Positions 1-7,839 of a stretch of 40,446 bases of DNA are shown here, piece by piece (position 1 is the stretch's first letter; each line of letters begins with the position of its first letter). This DNA is from Salinicola sp. Its GTDB lineage: Bacteria; Pseudomonadota; Gammaproteobacteria; Pseudomonadales; Halomonadaceae. The stretch lies in the NCBI GenBank assembly GCA_002695065.1, contig NZNW01000032.1:1-40446 (forward strand), read 5' to 3'. A program made the position numbers and the translations under genes. The notes under the pieces were generated by a model. That model was given only the letters and a program-made list of their open reading frames with translations. It was not told the origin of the DNA and ran no database searches.

Positions 1-2
1 AT

Positions 3-62
3 GCGCCGACAATCATGGTCGCGGAGAAGGCCGCGGAGCTTGTTCTTGCCGAGCATAGGTGA
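3..62 (+). CDS. possible C-terminal end of an unidentified gene cut by the window edge
   Basis: The frame starting at base 3 is open from the window edge and reads as an ordinary protein end (…TIMVAEKAAELVLAEHR, stop TGA at 60-62). It uses CTT and GTT codons like the start of eutB just downstream. With only 19 residues visible I cannot identify a family. An ethanolamine permease or aldehyde dehydrogenase would be a natural eut neighbour, but nothing visible supports either. The gap to eutB is 80 bases and AT-richer than the rest of the window. Confidence 0.25.
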   Translation, partial: APTIMVAEKAAELVLAEHR

Positions 63-142
63 ATATCTAGACTGCATAAATCCATATCGGCTCATGTGAA
101 TACGGGAGGAATGATCAGAGCCCAGCAACCGGGAAACGGGCT

Positions 143-1561
143 ATGAACTATCGCATGAACGCCAGGGGCACGCTTTGGAGCTTTCCGGACTTGAGAACGC
201 TGATGGCAAAGGCAACGCCGCGGCGATCCGGTGATGTCCTGGCTGGTGTTGCGGCACAGTCGGCTGAGGAAAGCGTGGCCGCCCGCATGTGCCTTGCCGA
301 GGCTCCGCTGAAGACGTTTCTTTCAGAAGCGCTGATCCCTTATGAGGACGACGAGGTAACGCGGCTGATCATCGACAGCCATGATCGTGAAGCCTTCTGC
401 GAAATCGCTCATTTGACCGTTGGCGATTTCCGCGACTATCTGCTCTCGGAGAAGGCCGACACCGCCACGCTTTCCCGTATCGCCCCCGGCATCACGCCGG
501 AAATGGCGGCCGCCGTCTCCAAGCTGATGCGCAATCAGGACCTGATCCTGGCGGCGAAAAAATGCCGGGTGGTGACGAAATTCCGAAATACGATCGGCCT
601 TGAAGGCCGCATGTCGGTGCGGCTGCAGCCGAACCACCCGTCCGATGACCGCATGGGTATTGCAGCCTCGATCGTCGATGGCCTGCTCTATGGCTGCGGC
701 GATGCGGTGATCGGCATCAATCCGGCTTCCGACAATGTCGCGGTGCTTTCCGATCTTGTCGAAATGCTGGCCGGGATCATCGATCGTTACGAAATCCCGA
801 CGCAGTCCTGCATTCTGACCCATGTCACGACGTCGATCGAAATGGCCAATCGCGGACTGCCGGTCGATCTCGTCTTCCAGTCGATCGCCGGCACGCAAAA
901 GGCCAACACGTCCTTCGGCATTTCGCTCGATACGCTGCGGGAAGGCTATGAGGCGGGCCTCTCCCTCAAGCGCGGCACGATTGGCGAGAATGTTATGTAC
1001 TTCGAAACCGGCCAGGGCTCCGCCTTGTCGGCGGACGCTCATTTCGGCTGCGACCAGCAGACGCTCGAAGCGCGCGCCTATGGGGTTGCGCGGGCCTTCG
1101 CCCCTCTGCTGGTCAACACCGTGGTCGGCTTCATCGGACCGGAATATCTTTATGATGGCAAGCAGATCATCCGTGCCGGGCTCGAGGATCATTTCTGCGG
1201 CAAGCTGCTCGGCGTGCCGATGGGCTGCGACGTCTGCTACACCAACCACGCCGAGGCCGACCAGGACGACATGGACATGCTGTTGACGCTGCTGGGGGCG
1301 GCGGGCTGCCACTACATCATGGGCATTCCCGGCTCCGACGACATCATGCTCAACTACCAGACCACCTCGTTCCACGACGCGCTCTACCTGCGCCAGGTGC
1401 TGGGGCTGCGTCCGGCGCCGGAGTTCGAAGCCTGGCTGGAAACCAGCGGTATCTATCGTCACGATCGCGGCATCGCCTTCGGTCGCGAGTTGCCGTCACG
1501 TTTCCAGCACGTGTTGGGGTCAATGGGCTTGGGCACGGTTGATACGGAAGCAGCACGATGA
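143..1561 (+). CDS. eutB: ethanolamine ammonia-lyase large (heavy) subunit
   Basis: EutB forms the TIM-barrel catalytic subunit of adenosylcobalamin-dependent ethanolamine ammonia-lyase, which converts ethanolamine to acetaldehyde and ammonia. The 472-residue product has the normal length for the non-enteric branch and carries the family's recognisable blocks: KLMRNQDL, RLQPNHP, GDAVIGINP, FQSIAGT, ETGQGSALSA, VVGFIGPEYLYDGKQIIRAG and GCDVCYTNHAEADQDD. The start at 143 gives the usual M-x-Y-R beginning; a purine-rich stretch GGGAAACGGG lies just upstream. It overlaps eutC by 4 bases (ATGA), implying coupled translation. No microcompartment shell genes are in view, so this is the stand-alone catabolic type. 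Codon choice up to about 1200 (Thr ACG, Glu GAA, Asp GAT, Leu CTT) differs sharply from the remainder (ACC, GAG, GAC), suggesting a recombinant gene. Confidence 0.96.
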   Translation: MNYRMNARGTLWSFPDLRTLMAKATPRRSGDVLAGVAAQSAEESVAARMCLAEAPLKTFLSEALIPYEDDEVTRLIIDSHDREAFCEIAHLTVGDFRDYLLSEKADTATLSRIAPGITPEMAAAVSKLMRNQDLILAAKKCRVVTKFRNTIGLEGRMSVRLQPNHPSDDRMGIAASIVDGLLYGCGDAVIGINPASDNVAVLSDLVEMLAGIIDRYEIPTQSCILTHVTTSIEMANRGLPVDLVFQSIAGTQKANTSFGISLDTLREGYEAGLSLKRGTIGENVMYFETGQGSALSADAHFGCDQQTLEARAYGVARAFAPLLVNTVVGFIGPEYLYDGKQIIRAGLEDHFCGKLLGVPMGCDVCYTNHAEADQDDMDMLLTLLGAAGCHYIMGIPGSDDIMLNYQTTSFHDALYLRQVLGLRPAPEFEAWLETSGIYRHDRGIAFGRELPSRFQHVLGSMGLGTVDTEAAR

Positions 1562-2379
1562 ACGACCAGGATCTCCACGATGGCGATGCGGGTATCACCG
1601 TCACCAACCCCTGGCAGCGACTGCGTGAACTCACCGATGCCAGAATCGGCCTGGGGCGGGCCGGCGGCAGCCTGCCGACGTCAGCCCAGCTGGCCTTTCA
1701 ACTCGACCATGCCCGGGCCCGGGATGCCGTACACATGGCGCTGGATACCGAGCGCCTGATGCCGGAACTGGACCGTCGCTTTCCGCTGGCGCTGCGCCTG
1801 CACAGCCAGGCAGCCGACCGCGACGAATACCTGCGCCGGCCGGATCTCGGGCGACGGCTGTCGGAGCAAGCCGAGCAGGAGCTTGCCGCCATCACCCCCG
1901 AACCCTGCGACGTCTCGATCTGCGTGGTCGATGGTCTCTCGGCGCGGGCGATTCACGAGCAGGCGATCCCGTTTCTCGACGCCGCGCTGCCGGAGATCGG
2001 ACGGCTGGGACTGTCGCCGGGGCCGGTGGCTCTGGTGGAGCAGGGGCGGGTCGCGATCGGCGACCCGATCGGCGAGGCGCTCAAGGCGCGCATGAGCATC
2101 GTCCTGATCGGCGAGCGTCCCGGACTCAGCTCGCCGGACAGTCTCGGGCTCTATTTTACCTGGGCACCCCGGTCGGGCCGGCGCGACAGCGAGCGCAACT
2201 GTATCTCCAACATCCGCCCGCGGGGACTGGGTTACGCCAGTGCCGCCAAACTGCTCGCCTACCTGCTGCGCGAAGCCCAGGCGCTGGGTGCCTCCGGCGT
2301 CGCGTTGAAGGACGACAGCGAGATCGACTCCCACCTCGGCGATGGCCGACAGGGCAACTTCTTGCTGCCGCCCAGGTGA
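1558..2379 (+). CDS. eutC: ethanolamine ammonia-lyase small (light) subunit
   Basis: EutC is the small subunit that completes the adenosylcobalamin-binding site of ethanolamine ammonia-lyase. The 273-residue protein opens with the typical block NPWQRLRELTDARIGLGRAGGSLPT and QLAFQLDHARARDAVH. It continues with VSICVVDGLSARAIHEQA and the C-terminal block ISNIRPRGLGYASAAKLLAYLLREA, all recognisable EutC sequence. The ATG overlaps the eutB stop by 4 bases. Codon use matches the resident genome throughout, unlike the 5' part of eutB. The last 121 bases are also read on the opposite strand as the tail of the AraC-type regulator gene. No clear intrinsic terminator follows. Confidence 0.95.
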   Translation: MNDQDLHDGDAGITVTNPWQRLRELTDARIGLGRAGGSLPTSAQLAFQLDHARARDAVHMALDTERLMPELDRRFPLALRLHSQAADRDEYLRRPDLGRRLSEQAEQELAAITPEPCDVSICVVDGLSARAIHEQAIPFLDAALPEIGRLGLSPGPVALVEQGRVAIGDPIGEALKARMSIVLIGERPGLSSPDSLGLYFTWAPRSGRRDSERNCISNIRPRGLGYASAAKLLAYLLREAQALGASGVALKDDSEIDSHLGDGRQGNFLLPPR

Positions 2380-2990
2380 TCCTCGGCAGCGAGTGCCACC
2401 GATGTCATCCGGGTCCCCGTCACGTCGCTGGTGACAGCTGTTGCCGAGTCGAGCACTGGGACGGCATCGCCACCGAAGCGGCGCCGCCACTCGCTAGGGC
2501 TGGTGCCGGTGACCCGGCGAAACAGGCGCGTGAAGTGCGACTGGTCGCAGAAGCCGCAGGCCAGCGCGATGTCTGTCAACGGCGTCCGTTGATGTTGCAT
2601 CAATCTCTGCGCCTGCCGAATACGCTGACGAAGGACGTAGTGGCATGGGGTTTCGCCGAAGGTCAGCTTGAAGGCATGGGTGAAGTGACCCACGCTCAGC
2701 CGGACGATAGCCGCCAGATCCGCGGTGCGTATCCGGTCCTGGAGATGGGTCTCGACGTGGGTGGTCAGGCGCCGAGTCTGCCATCCTGCCAGTTTGCCAG
2801 GCGCGGTTTCATTCGAGAGCCGTTCTTTCAGCACTGCCATGGCTCGGGGAAGACCGAGCTGCGCGGCGAGACGTTCGTCGTCGAGGCTATACGCCGCCTG
2901 GGACAACAGGGATAGCACGAGCGCCATCCTTTCCGCCTTGACCGTTCGGGGAGCGAGGGGTGGCGTCGATGCGGGGTGGGAACGCCTCAT
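2259..2990 (-). CDS. AraC-family transcriptional regulator, C-terminal HTH with unusual tail
   Basis: This 243-residue protein has an AraC/XylS DNA-binding domain at roughly residues 73-173, with two helix-turn-helix units: TADLAAIVRLSVGHFTHAFK, then LTDIALACGFCDQSHFTRLFRR ending TGTSPSEWRRRF. The N-terminal 70 residues show no known sensor domain. I chose the ATG at 2990 because GGAG sits 7 bases upstream; an upstream ATG at 3056 lacks a well-placed site. The final 70 residues are low-complexity, and the last 40 are encoded antisense to the 3' end of eutC. It lies on the same strand as, and 112 bases downstream of, the response regulator, and convergent with eutBC. Control of eutBC, like enteric EutR, is plausible from position only. 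Confidence 0.85.
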   Translation of the reverse strand: MRRSHPASTPPLAPRTVKAERMALVLSLLSQAAYSLDDERLAAQLGLPRAMAVLKERLSNETAPGKLAGWQTRRLTTHVETHLQDRIRTADLAAIVRLSVGHFTHAFKLTFGETPCHYVLRQRIRQAQRLMQHQRTPLTDIALACGFCDQSHFTRLFRRVTGTSPSEWRRRFGGDAVPVLDSATAVTSDVTGTRMTSVALAAEDHLGGSKKLPCRPSPRWESISLSSFNATPEAPSAWASRSR

Positions 2991-3102
2991 GGTCGAACTC
3001 CGGTGGTGTCGGTGATATCGATGATGAAGCGCTCTCGTCGGCAAGTTAATCCTCATTGGGCGAGGGTGCGCCTCCCCCTAAAGAGGTAGCGCCGGTCCCC
3101 TG

Positions 3103-3738
3103 CTACGCCATGTCGATGATGCCGCGCCGCAGGGCGATGGCCACGGCATGGGTGCGATTGCCGGCGTTGAGCTTGGCGATCAGGTTCTTGACGTGAGCCT
3201 TGATCGTCTCTTCGGTGAGCCCGAGCCGACGCGCGATCGCCTTGTTGGAGTCTCCGTGTGCAATCCAGCGCAAGACCTCGACTTCGCGCCGGCTGAGCGG
3301 CTCGGCACCCAGATGGCTGGCCAGGTCGGCCGCGATCTCGGCGGGAAAATGAGATTTTCCCATTGCCAGTGCACGGATGGTGTCGACGAGTGACTTGCGC
3401 AGCGTGCTCTTCAGCAGATAGCCGGTGGCGCCCGCCTGGATGGCGTGCAGGACCCGAACATCCCCCTGGTAAGTGGTCAGAATGGCGATTCGTGCCGCGG
3501 GGAACTCGTCGCGAATGGCGTGAATGGTGGCGATGCCATCCAGCTCGGGCATCTGCAGATCCATCAGCGTGACGTCGGGCTGCAGGCGGCGATAGCTGTC
3601 GATGGCCTCGATACCGTTGCTGGCTTCGCCGACCAGCTCGATATCCGGTTGACCCGCGATCACGGCGGCGATTCCCTCTATCAGCAGCGGATGATCGTCG
3701 GCGACCAGGACACGGATCGGCAGATGGGCTGGGGGCAT
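3103..3738 (-). CDS. NarL/LuxR-type two-component response regulator
   Basis: The 211-residue protein has a receiver domain (VLVADDHPLLIEG acidic pair; phosphoacceptor Asp in DVTLMDLQMPELDG; conserved Lys in GYLLKS). A LuxR-type HTH follows (LSRREVEVLRWIAHGDSNKAIARRL, then EETIKAHVKNLIAKL), the domain order of the NarL/FixJ group. The gene starts 2 bases after the stop of the upstream sensor kinase, and its ribosome-binding site GGGAGAA lies inside the kinase's last codons, so the two are co-expressed and presumably cognate. Targets are not shown; the adjacent AraC gene and eutBC are the obvious neighbours. The family assignment is very secure, the function of the pair unknown. Confidence 0.93.
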   Translation of the reverse strand: MPPAHLPIRVLVADDHPLLIEGIAAVIAGQPDIELVGEASNGIEAIDSYRRLQPDVTLMDLQMPELDGIATIHAIRDEFPAARIAILTTYQGDVRVLHAIQAGATGYLLKSTLRKSLVDTIRALAMGKSHFPAEIAADLASHLGAEPLSRREVEVLRWIAHGDSNKAIARRLGLTEETIKAHVKNLIAKLNAGNRTHAVAIALRRGIIDMA

Positions 3739-3740
3739 GC

Positions 3741-6700
3741 TCAGGTTCTCCCGAATCGCCAGCGGCGGCGTCGCGAGGGGTGATGTCGCGAAGGGTGATA
3801 TCGATAGGCTAGCGCTGCCGGAACGGTCAGTCGAACCGTGGTCCCGAGGTCGGCCTGGCTGTCCAGTTCGAGGTTTCCCCCTAACTGTCGGGCGCGCTCA
3901 TGCATATGGGGCAGCCCCCAATGACCGGGGCGTCCCGACGGCGTCAGATAGTGGCCGGGAATCCCCGCGCCGTCGTCGCTGACCGACAGGCTGAAACCAT
4001 CCGGCGCATGACACAGGGTGACGATGATCCGGGTGGCATCGGCATGATGGAACGCGTTGCACAGCGCCTCATGGCCGATCCAGTAGGCCTCGCTTTCGAC
4101 TCGGGAGCGGAGTGGCTTCGGATTGCCTTGCGTGGTGACCTGGCAGACCAGGTCCCGGGCACCTGGCCGCTCCAGACACACCCGCGACAAGCACTCGGCG
4201 AGACCGACGCCAGCCGAGGCATGGCGCAGGGACATCACGCGATCGCGTCCCTCCTCGATCACCTCATCGGCCCGATCGAGGGCCCGCGCCATCGCCTGAC
4301 GAGCCGGATCGTCGATGGGCATCTTGTCGGCGGCGGCCTGGAAGTGCAGCACCAGCGCCTGGATGCTCTGAAGCAGCGTATCGTGGAGCTCGCGGGCGAT
4401 GCGCTCGCGTTCGGCGTGGCGCGTCTCGAGTCGTGTGCGCAGCTGGGCCGCCGCCAGGCGCATCCGATAACGATAGCCTGCCCACAGCAGGACCGTGACG
4501 AGCAACAGGCACAGCCCACGGAAGGTCCAGGTCTGGTAGAAGGCGGGAGCGATATGCAGGATCAAGCTGGCCGGCCGTGGATTCCAGACACCGCTGCCGC
4601 TGGAGGCTTCGACCTCGAAGCGGTAATCGCCAGGTCCCAGTCGCGTGTAGATGGCCTGACGTCGGTTTCCGGCGTCGTGCCACCGGGTGTCGTAGCCGCG
4701 CAGGCGATAACGAAAGCGCACGCTATCGGGCCGGGCCAGGTCGATCGCCGTATAGTCGATGGCGATTCTGCGGGGCCGGGCGGACAACGACGCCTCGGAG
4801 GCGATGGGCGAAGCCAGAGGATAGCGGCTGGTATCGGCCGTGAGCGTCGTGATTCGAGGCTCGGGCGGCGGCGATCTATCCTGGGACCGGCTCGGGTCGA
4901 CCGAGACCACGCCGGCGACGGTGGCGAACCACAGGCGTCCATCCTGCCCTCGGATGGCAGTGGGGACGGGATGGATGCGAAAAGCATCGTTGGGAAGATC
5001 ATCATCCCCTTCGAAGCGGCGAAACCGGACGCGATGGCCGGGTTCCTCCAGCACCCTGGCGATTTCCCCCGCCGGTATCTGGAGAACGCCGGTCTGGGTG
5101 TGCAGCCAGAGGTCCCCCCACGCCGATGCGGAAGCCGAGGGCAAGTCGCCCTGGCGATCCTTGGCGATACCGGCCGGGGTTTCGATGATGGCGTGAATGC
5201 CGGTGAACGGGTCGCCGCTGGCGATGGCGTGAAACCGTTCACCATCGAACAGGGCCGCGCCGTGGGTGCCGGCCAGCCAGAGATGCTGCCGGGTGGCCGA
5301 GATCGCCGCCGCATTGCCGATGTCCAGGCCGTCCTGCCGCCCCCACTGGCGCACGTCGTCCCCATCGCGCATGACCAGCAGATCGTCCCGGTAGCCGAAC
5401 CAGACCCGGCCTTGGGTATCGCGGGTCGCGCTGACGGGCATGGTCTGACTCGGACGGCTCGTCGGTGGCGGCGTGAGTTGCCAGGCGCCCCCATGCCAGC
5501 GAAACAGCCCCGACCGATTGATCGAGACCCACAGCGCGCCGTCGCCATCGCGGGCCATCGCACGCACGCTCGCTTCGGCCTGGGTCGTTGGCGGCAACGC
5601 GGTGACCCGGCGCAACACGCCTCGATGTGCCCGCCAGATACCGTTCGGGCCGCCCAGCCAGACGTCGCCTCGAGCATCGCTGAAGGCGTTGTTGATGGGC
5701 GGCGCAACATCGGTCGTGTGCCACCGTCCCGCGGACCGGCGCATCACCGGACGGTTGCTGGAGCCTGCCCACAGCACGCCGGAGGCTTCCTCGGCCAGGG
5801 CGACGTTGCGGGCGCCGCCGGGGAGATGTGCCGGCACCAGAGCGGCATGGCGGAAGCGGTCCAGGCCGGCGCTGGTGCCGACCCAGACATTGCCGGCTTC
5901 GTCCTCGAAGACGGGCTCGATGTCATCGGCGCTCAGGCCGTCGAGATGACCGTAGTGCTGAAGTGCAGCGGCGAGCGAGCCGCTGGAGCTCGACAGATGA
6001 CGACCAGCATCGGGCAGCCGCAGCAGACCCTCGCCCTGGGTTCCGATCCACAGGTTGCCGTCGCGGTCCGCGGCCAGGCCTGCGGAGACGACGTCGATGA
6101 ATGGCGGGGCGTCTCCGGAGAACAGGATCGGGCGTACCCGGCCCGGGTGGAGTTCGGCGATCCACAGCGTGCCGTCACGGGTCTGGGTGATCTGGCTGAC
6201 CCAGCCCACCGGTTGATCGGCATCAAGGAATCGATGGCTGCCGCGGGGCAGGAAGAAGAGCCGGTTCTCGCTGGCGGCCCATAGCGTGCCGTCGCGGTCG
6301 ACGAAGACGGCGCGGGCGTTGTCGCCGGGAAAACCCCAGCCGGTCGAAACGGTATGCCAGCGGACCCCATCGAAACGCGCCAGGCCGTCGTTGGCGGCAG
6401 CCCAGACGTCGCCGTCGTGATCCTGCGCCAGCCCATAGACCGCACCGGTCGGGAAGCCCGATCCCGGTCCATAATCGGTGAGTTCGCCGTCGCGAATCAG
6501 GCTGACACCGCCGCGGCGGAGACCGACCCAGAGCCCACCCCCCGGGATCGCCAGCAGGGAGGAGACGGTCGCCACGGTCTTCCCGTCGGTGGTGGCGTAG
6601 CGCTCGAAAGCATTGCCGTCGAAACGAAACAGCGAGTAGTGGGTGCCCAGCCAGAGATAGCCATCCGAGGTCTGGGCGATAGCGCCGACCTGGCCTGGTC

Positions 6701-6866
6701 CGTTCTCTTCGGCAGTGCCGCTCCAGCTGCGATGATGGAGCTGCTGGAGCGTCAGGTTGGAATCCAGCGCCAGTGCCGTCATGGGCATCAGCCAGATCCA
6801 CCACAACAAGAGAGCGGCCGATCGTCCCATTGGCACGTTCAACCAGGCCGACAAAGCAGGTTTCAT
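3741..6866 (-). CDS. large periplasmic beta-propeller sensor histidine kinase (Reg_prop/Y_Y_Y type)
   Basis: This is a membrane sensor kinase of about 1,041 residues. From the ATG at 6866 a signal peptide is visible (hydrophobic core AALLLWWIWLMP, cleavage after TALA). About 14 Reg_prop-like blades with the D/G-x-LW-G pattern follow (DGYLWLGT, DGDVWAAA, DGTLWAAS, DGNLWIGT, AGNVWVGT, RGDVWLGG, DGALWVS, QGRVWFG, DGRLWFAT), enough for two seven-bladed propellers. Next come a Y_Y_Y immunoglobulin-like domain (RFRYRLRGYDTRWHDAG), one transmembrane segment (LCLLLVTVLLWAGYRY), a HisKA_3 H-box (RERIARELHDTLLQSIQAL) and a HATPase domain (SDDGAGIPG, GLPHMHERARQLGG). It is co-transcribed with the response regulator. 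Such sensors are best known for saccharide sensing in Bacteroidetes; the ligand here is unknown. An earlier ATG at 6905 is less likely. Confidence 0.92.
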   Translation of the reverse strand: MKPALSAWLNVPMGRSAALLLWWIWLMPMTALALDSNLTLQQLHHRSWSGTAEENGPGQVGAIAQTSDGYLWLGTHYSLFRFDGNAFERYATTDGKTVATVSSLLAIPGGGLWVGLRRGGVSLIRDGELTDYGPGSGFPTGAVYGLAQDHDGDVWAAANDGLARFDGVRWHTVSTGWGFPGDNARAVFVDRDGTLWAASENRLFFLPRGSHRFLDADQPVGWVSQITQTRDGTLWIAELHPGRVRPILFSGDAPPFIDVVSAGLAADRDGNLWIGTQGEGLLRLPDAGRHLSSSSGSLAAALQHYGHLDGLSADDIEPVFEDEAGNVWVGTSAGLDRFRHAALVPAHLPGGARNVALAEEASGVLWAGSSNRPVMRRSAGRWHTTDVAPPINNAFSDARGDVWLGGPNGIWRAHRGVLRRVTALPPTTQAEASVRAMARDGDGALWVSINRSGLFRWHGGAWQLTPPPTSRPSQTMPVSATRDTQGRVWFGYRDDLLVMRDGDDVRQWGRQDGLDIGNAAAISATRQHLWLAGTHGAALFDGERFHAIASGDPFTGIHAIIETPAGIAKDRQGDLPSASASAWGDLWLHTQTGVLQIPAGEIARVLEEPGHRVRFRRFEGDDDLPNDAFRIHPVPTAIRGQDGRLWFATVAGVVSVDPSRSQDRSPPPEPRITTLTADTSRYPLASPIASEASLSARPRRIAIDYTAIDLARPDSVRFRYRLRGYDTRWHDAGNRRQAIYTRLGPGDYRFEVEASSGSGVWNPRPASLILHIAPAFYQTWTFRGLCLLLVTVLLWAGYRYRMRLAAAQLRTRLETRHAERERIARELHDTLLQSIQALVLHFQAAADKMPIDDPARQAMARALDRADEVIEEGRDRVMSLRHASAGVGLAECLSRVCLERPGARDLVCQVTTQGNPKPLRSRVESEAYWIGHEALCNAFHHADATRIIVTLCHAPDGFSLSVSDDGAGIPGHYLTPSGRPGHWGLPHMHERARQLGGNLELDSQADLGTTVRLTVPAALAYRYHPSRHHPSRRRRWRFGRT

Positions 6867-6938
6867 GCAGGTATTCCCACGGCCAGGCACCAGCTTCGCC
6901 CTCACCGGTCGATTGTGTCGAGAGCCCGAGGAAACTCG

Positions 6939-6944
6939 ATATTA
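6939..6944 (-). promoter_or_regulatory. candidate -10 element for the sensor kinase operon
   Basis: On the minus strand the sequence TAATAT preceded directly by TG lies about 75 bases upstream of the kinase start. It is one of the few AT-rich hexamers in this spacer. No good -35 is visible 17 bases upstream (ACGCCA), so this rests on the -10 alone. Confidence 0.25.
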
Positions 6945-7004
6945 CACCGAGCGCCTGGCATTGGCGTCATCCGCGATTCCGGTCGTGATCGATGCATCGA
7001 GGTG

Positions 7005-7715
7005 TCAGAGACGAAGCGCTACCCGTTGCACCCAGTCGAGCGTGGCGTCGGCCACGGCCTCCCAGCCGGGTTCGACGAGCAACCCGTCGCCGTGTTGGGG
7101 GAACGCCAGCAGGGTGGTGGTGGCCATCGAGCGGCGATGGCGCCGGTAGCAGGCCTCGACCCGGGCACTCGATACCCGACGACTCCTGCCCGCGCTGACC
7201 AGTAGCAGCGGGCCCCGCTCGTCGTTGGCATAGTCGATGGCGGTGCCGATCCCCAGTGCGGTCTCGAGCAACAGCCGGCGGGGCGTGACGGGCGCTGGTC
7301 GGGCGTCGTGGCTTGGCGCGATCGGCGAAGGCGGCGGTGGCGCAAGAAGCTGCCAACAACCCCGGCGCGGTGTCGGACTCAGCGCGACGCCGGCGGCGCC
7401 CAGGCCGCGATCCAGCAACAGCTGGACGATGAGTCCACCGAGGCCGTGACCGACGAGCAGCGGCGGTGGCGACCCTCGGTCGAGTCCGTTGGCGTAGTGA
7501 TCGACGACATGCCCGATGTTGAGTCCACGCCATCCAGCGCCCGAGCAGGAAGCGGATGTCGCCGGCCGGGATGAGGCGTCGTCGGGCGCGGTCGAGAGAG
7601 GGGGCCAGGCCGGTGCCTGGCAGAGATAGCCACAGGCGCCATAGCGGCCGATGAAGGGGCTCCAGCAGGCGGGCGTCTGGCCGACATCGTGGATGAAGAC
7701 GACGCGCCGCTTCAC
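7005..7715 (-). CDS. alpha/beta-hydrolase-fold protein lacking the nucleophile serine
   Basis: The 236-residue protein has an alpha/beta-hydrolase beginning (RRVVFIHDVGQTPACWSPFI, an oxyanion-hole strand) and a nucleophile-elbow region PLLVGHGLGGLIVQLLL. At the elbow the family pattern G-x-S-x-G reads G-H-G-L-G: residue 91 is Gly (codon GGC) where Ser is expected. A candidate catalytic His remains near the C-terminus (FPQHGDGLL). The start is GTG at 7715, supported by GGGAG 8 bases upstream. It lies downstream of the haloperoxidase-like gene on the same strand, separated by a strong hairpin. It may be a pseudoenzyme, a binding protein, or a recently inactivated esterase; one base change would restore AGC. 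Confidence 0.7.
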   Translation of the reverse strand: MKRRVVFIHDVGQTPACWSPFIGRYGACGYLCQAPAWPPLSTAPDDASSRPATSASCSGAGWRGLNIGHVVDHYANGLDRGSPPPLLVGHGLGGLIVQLLLDRGLGAAGVALSPTPRRGCWQLLAPPPPSPIAPSHDARPAPVTPRRLLLETALGIGTAIDYANDERGPLLLVSAGRSRRVSSARVEACYRRHRRSMATTTLLAFPQHGDGLLVEPGWEAVADATLDWVQRVALRL

Positions 7716-7810
7716 GCCGAAATCTCCCGGTGAATACGCATGATGCGAGGCTTCGCCCTTGCCGTGTCGGTCGCGCCGATGGTGATCATCGGTACCAGTG
7801 GGAAGATCGG

Positions 7811-7834
7811 GGCCGGCGCCGGGGGGCGCCGGCC
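7811..7834 (-). terminator. strong GC hairpin after the haloperoxidase gene
   Basis: A perfect 10-bp stem, GGCCGGCGCC / GGCGCCGGCC, with a 4-base loop begins 5 bases beyond the stop codon of the haloperoxidase-like gene. It is not followed by a real T-run on the minus strand, so it may act as a partial terminator or mRNA 3' end protector. Confidence 0.5.
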
Positions 7835-7839
7835 GGTCG

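Noticed and set aside
111-146. 11-codon leader frame with GGGAGGA ahead of eutB, overlapping its ATG
   Set aside because: The purine block lies directly against the ATG, too close to work well, and the peptide has no feature; it may be chance.
143-2379. Ethanolamine microcompartment
   Set aside because: No shell or other eut genes are visible within the window; only eutB and eutC are present.
3900-6284. 794-codon open frame on the plus strand opposite the sensor kinase gene
   Set aside because: It is the antisense shadow of the kinase: composition follows the GC-rich codon pattern of the other strand, with no family motif or ribosome-binding site.
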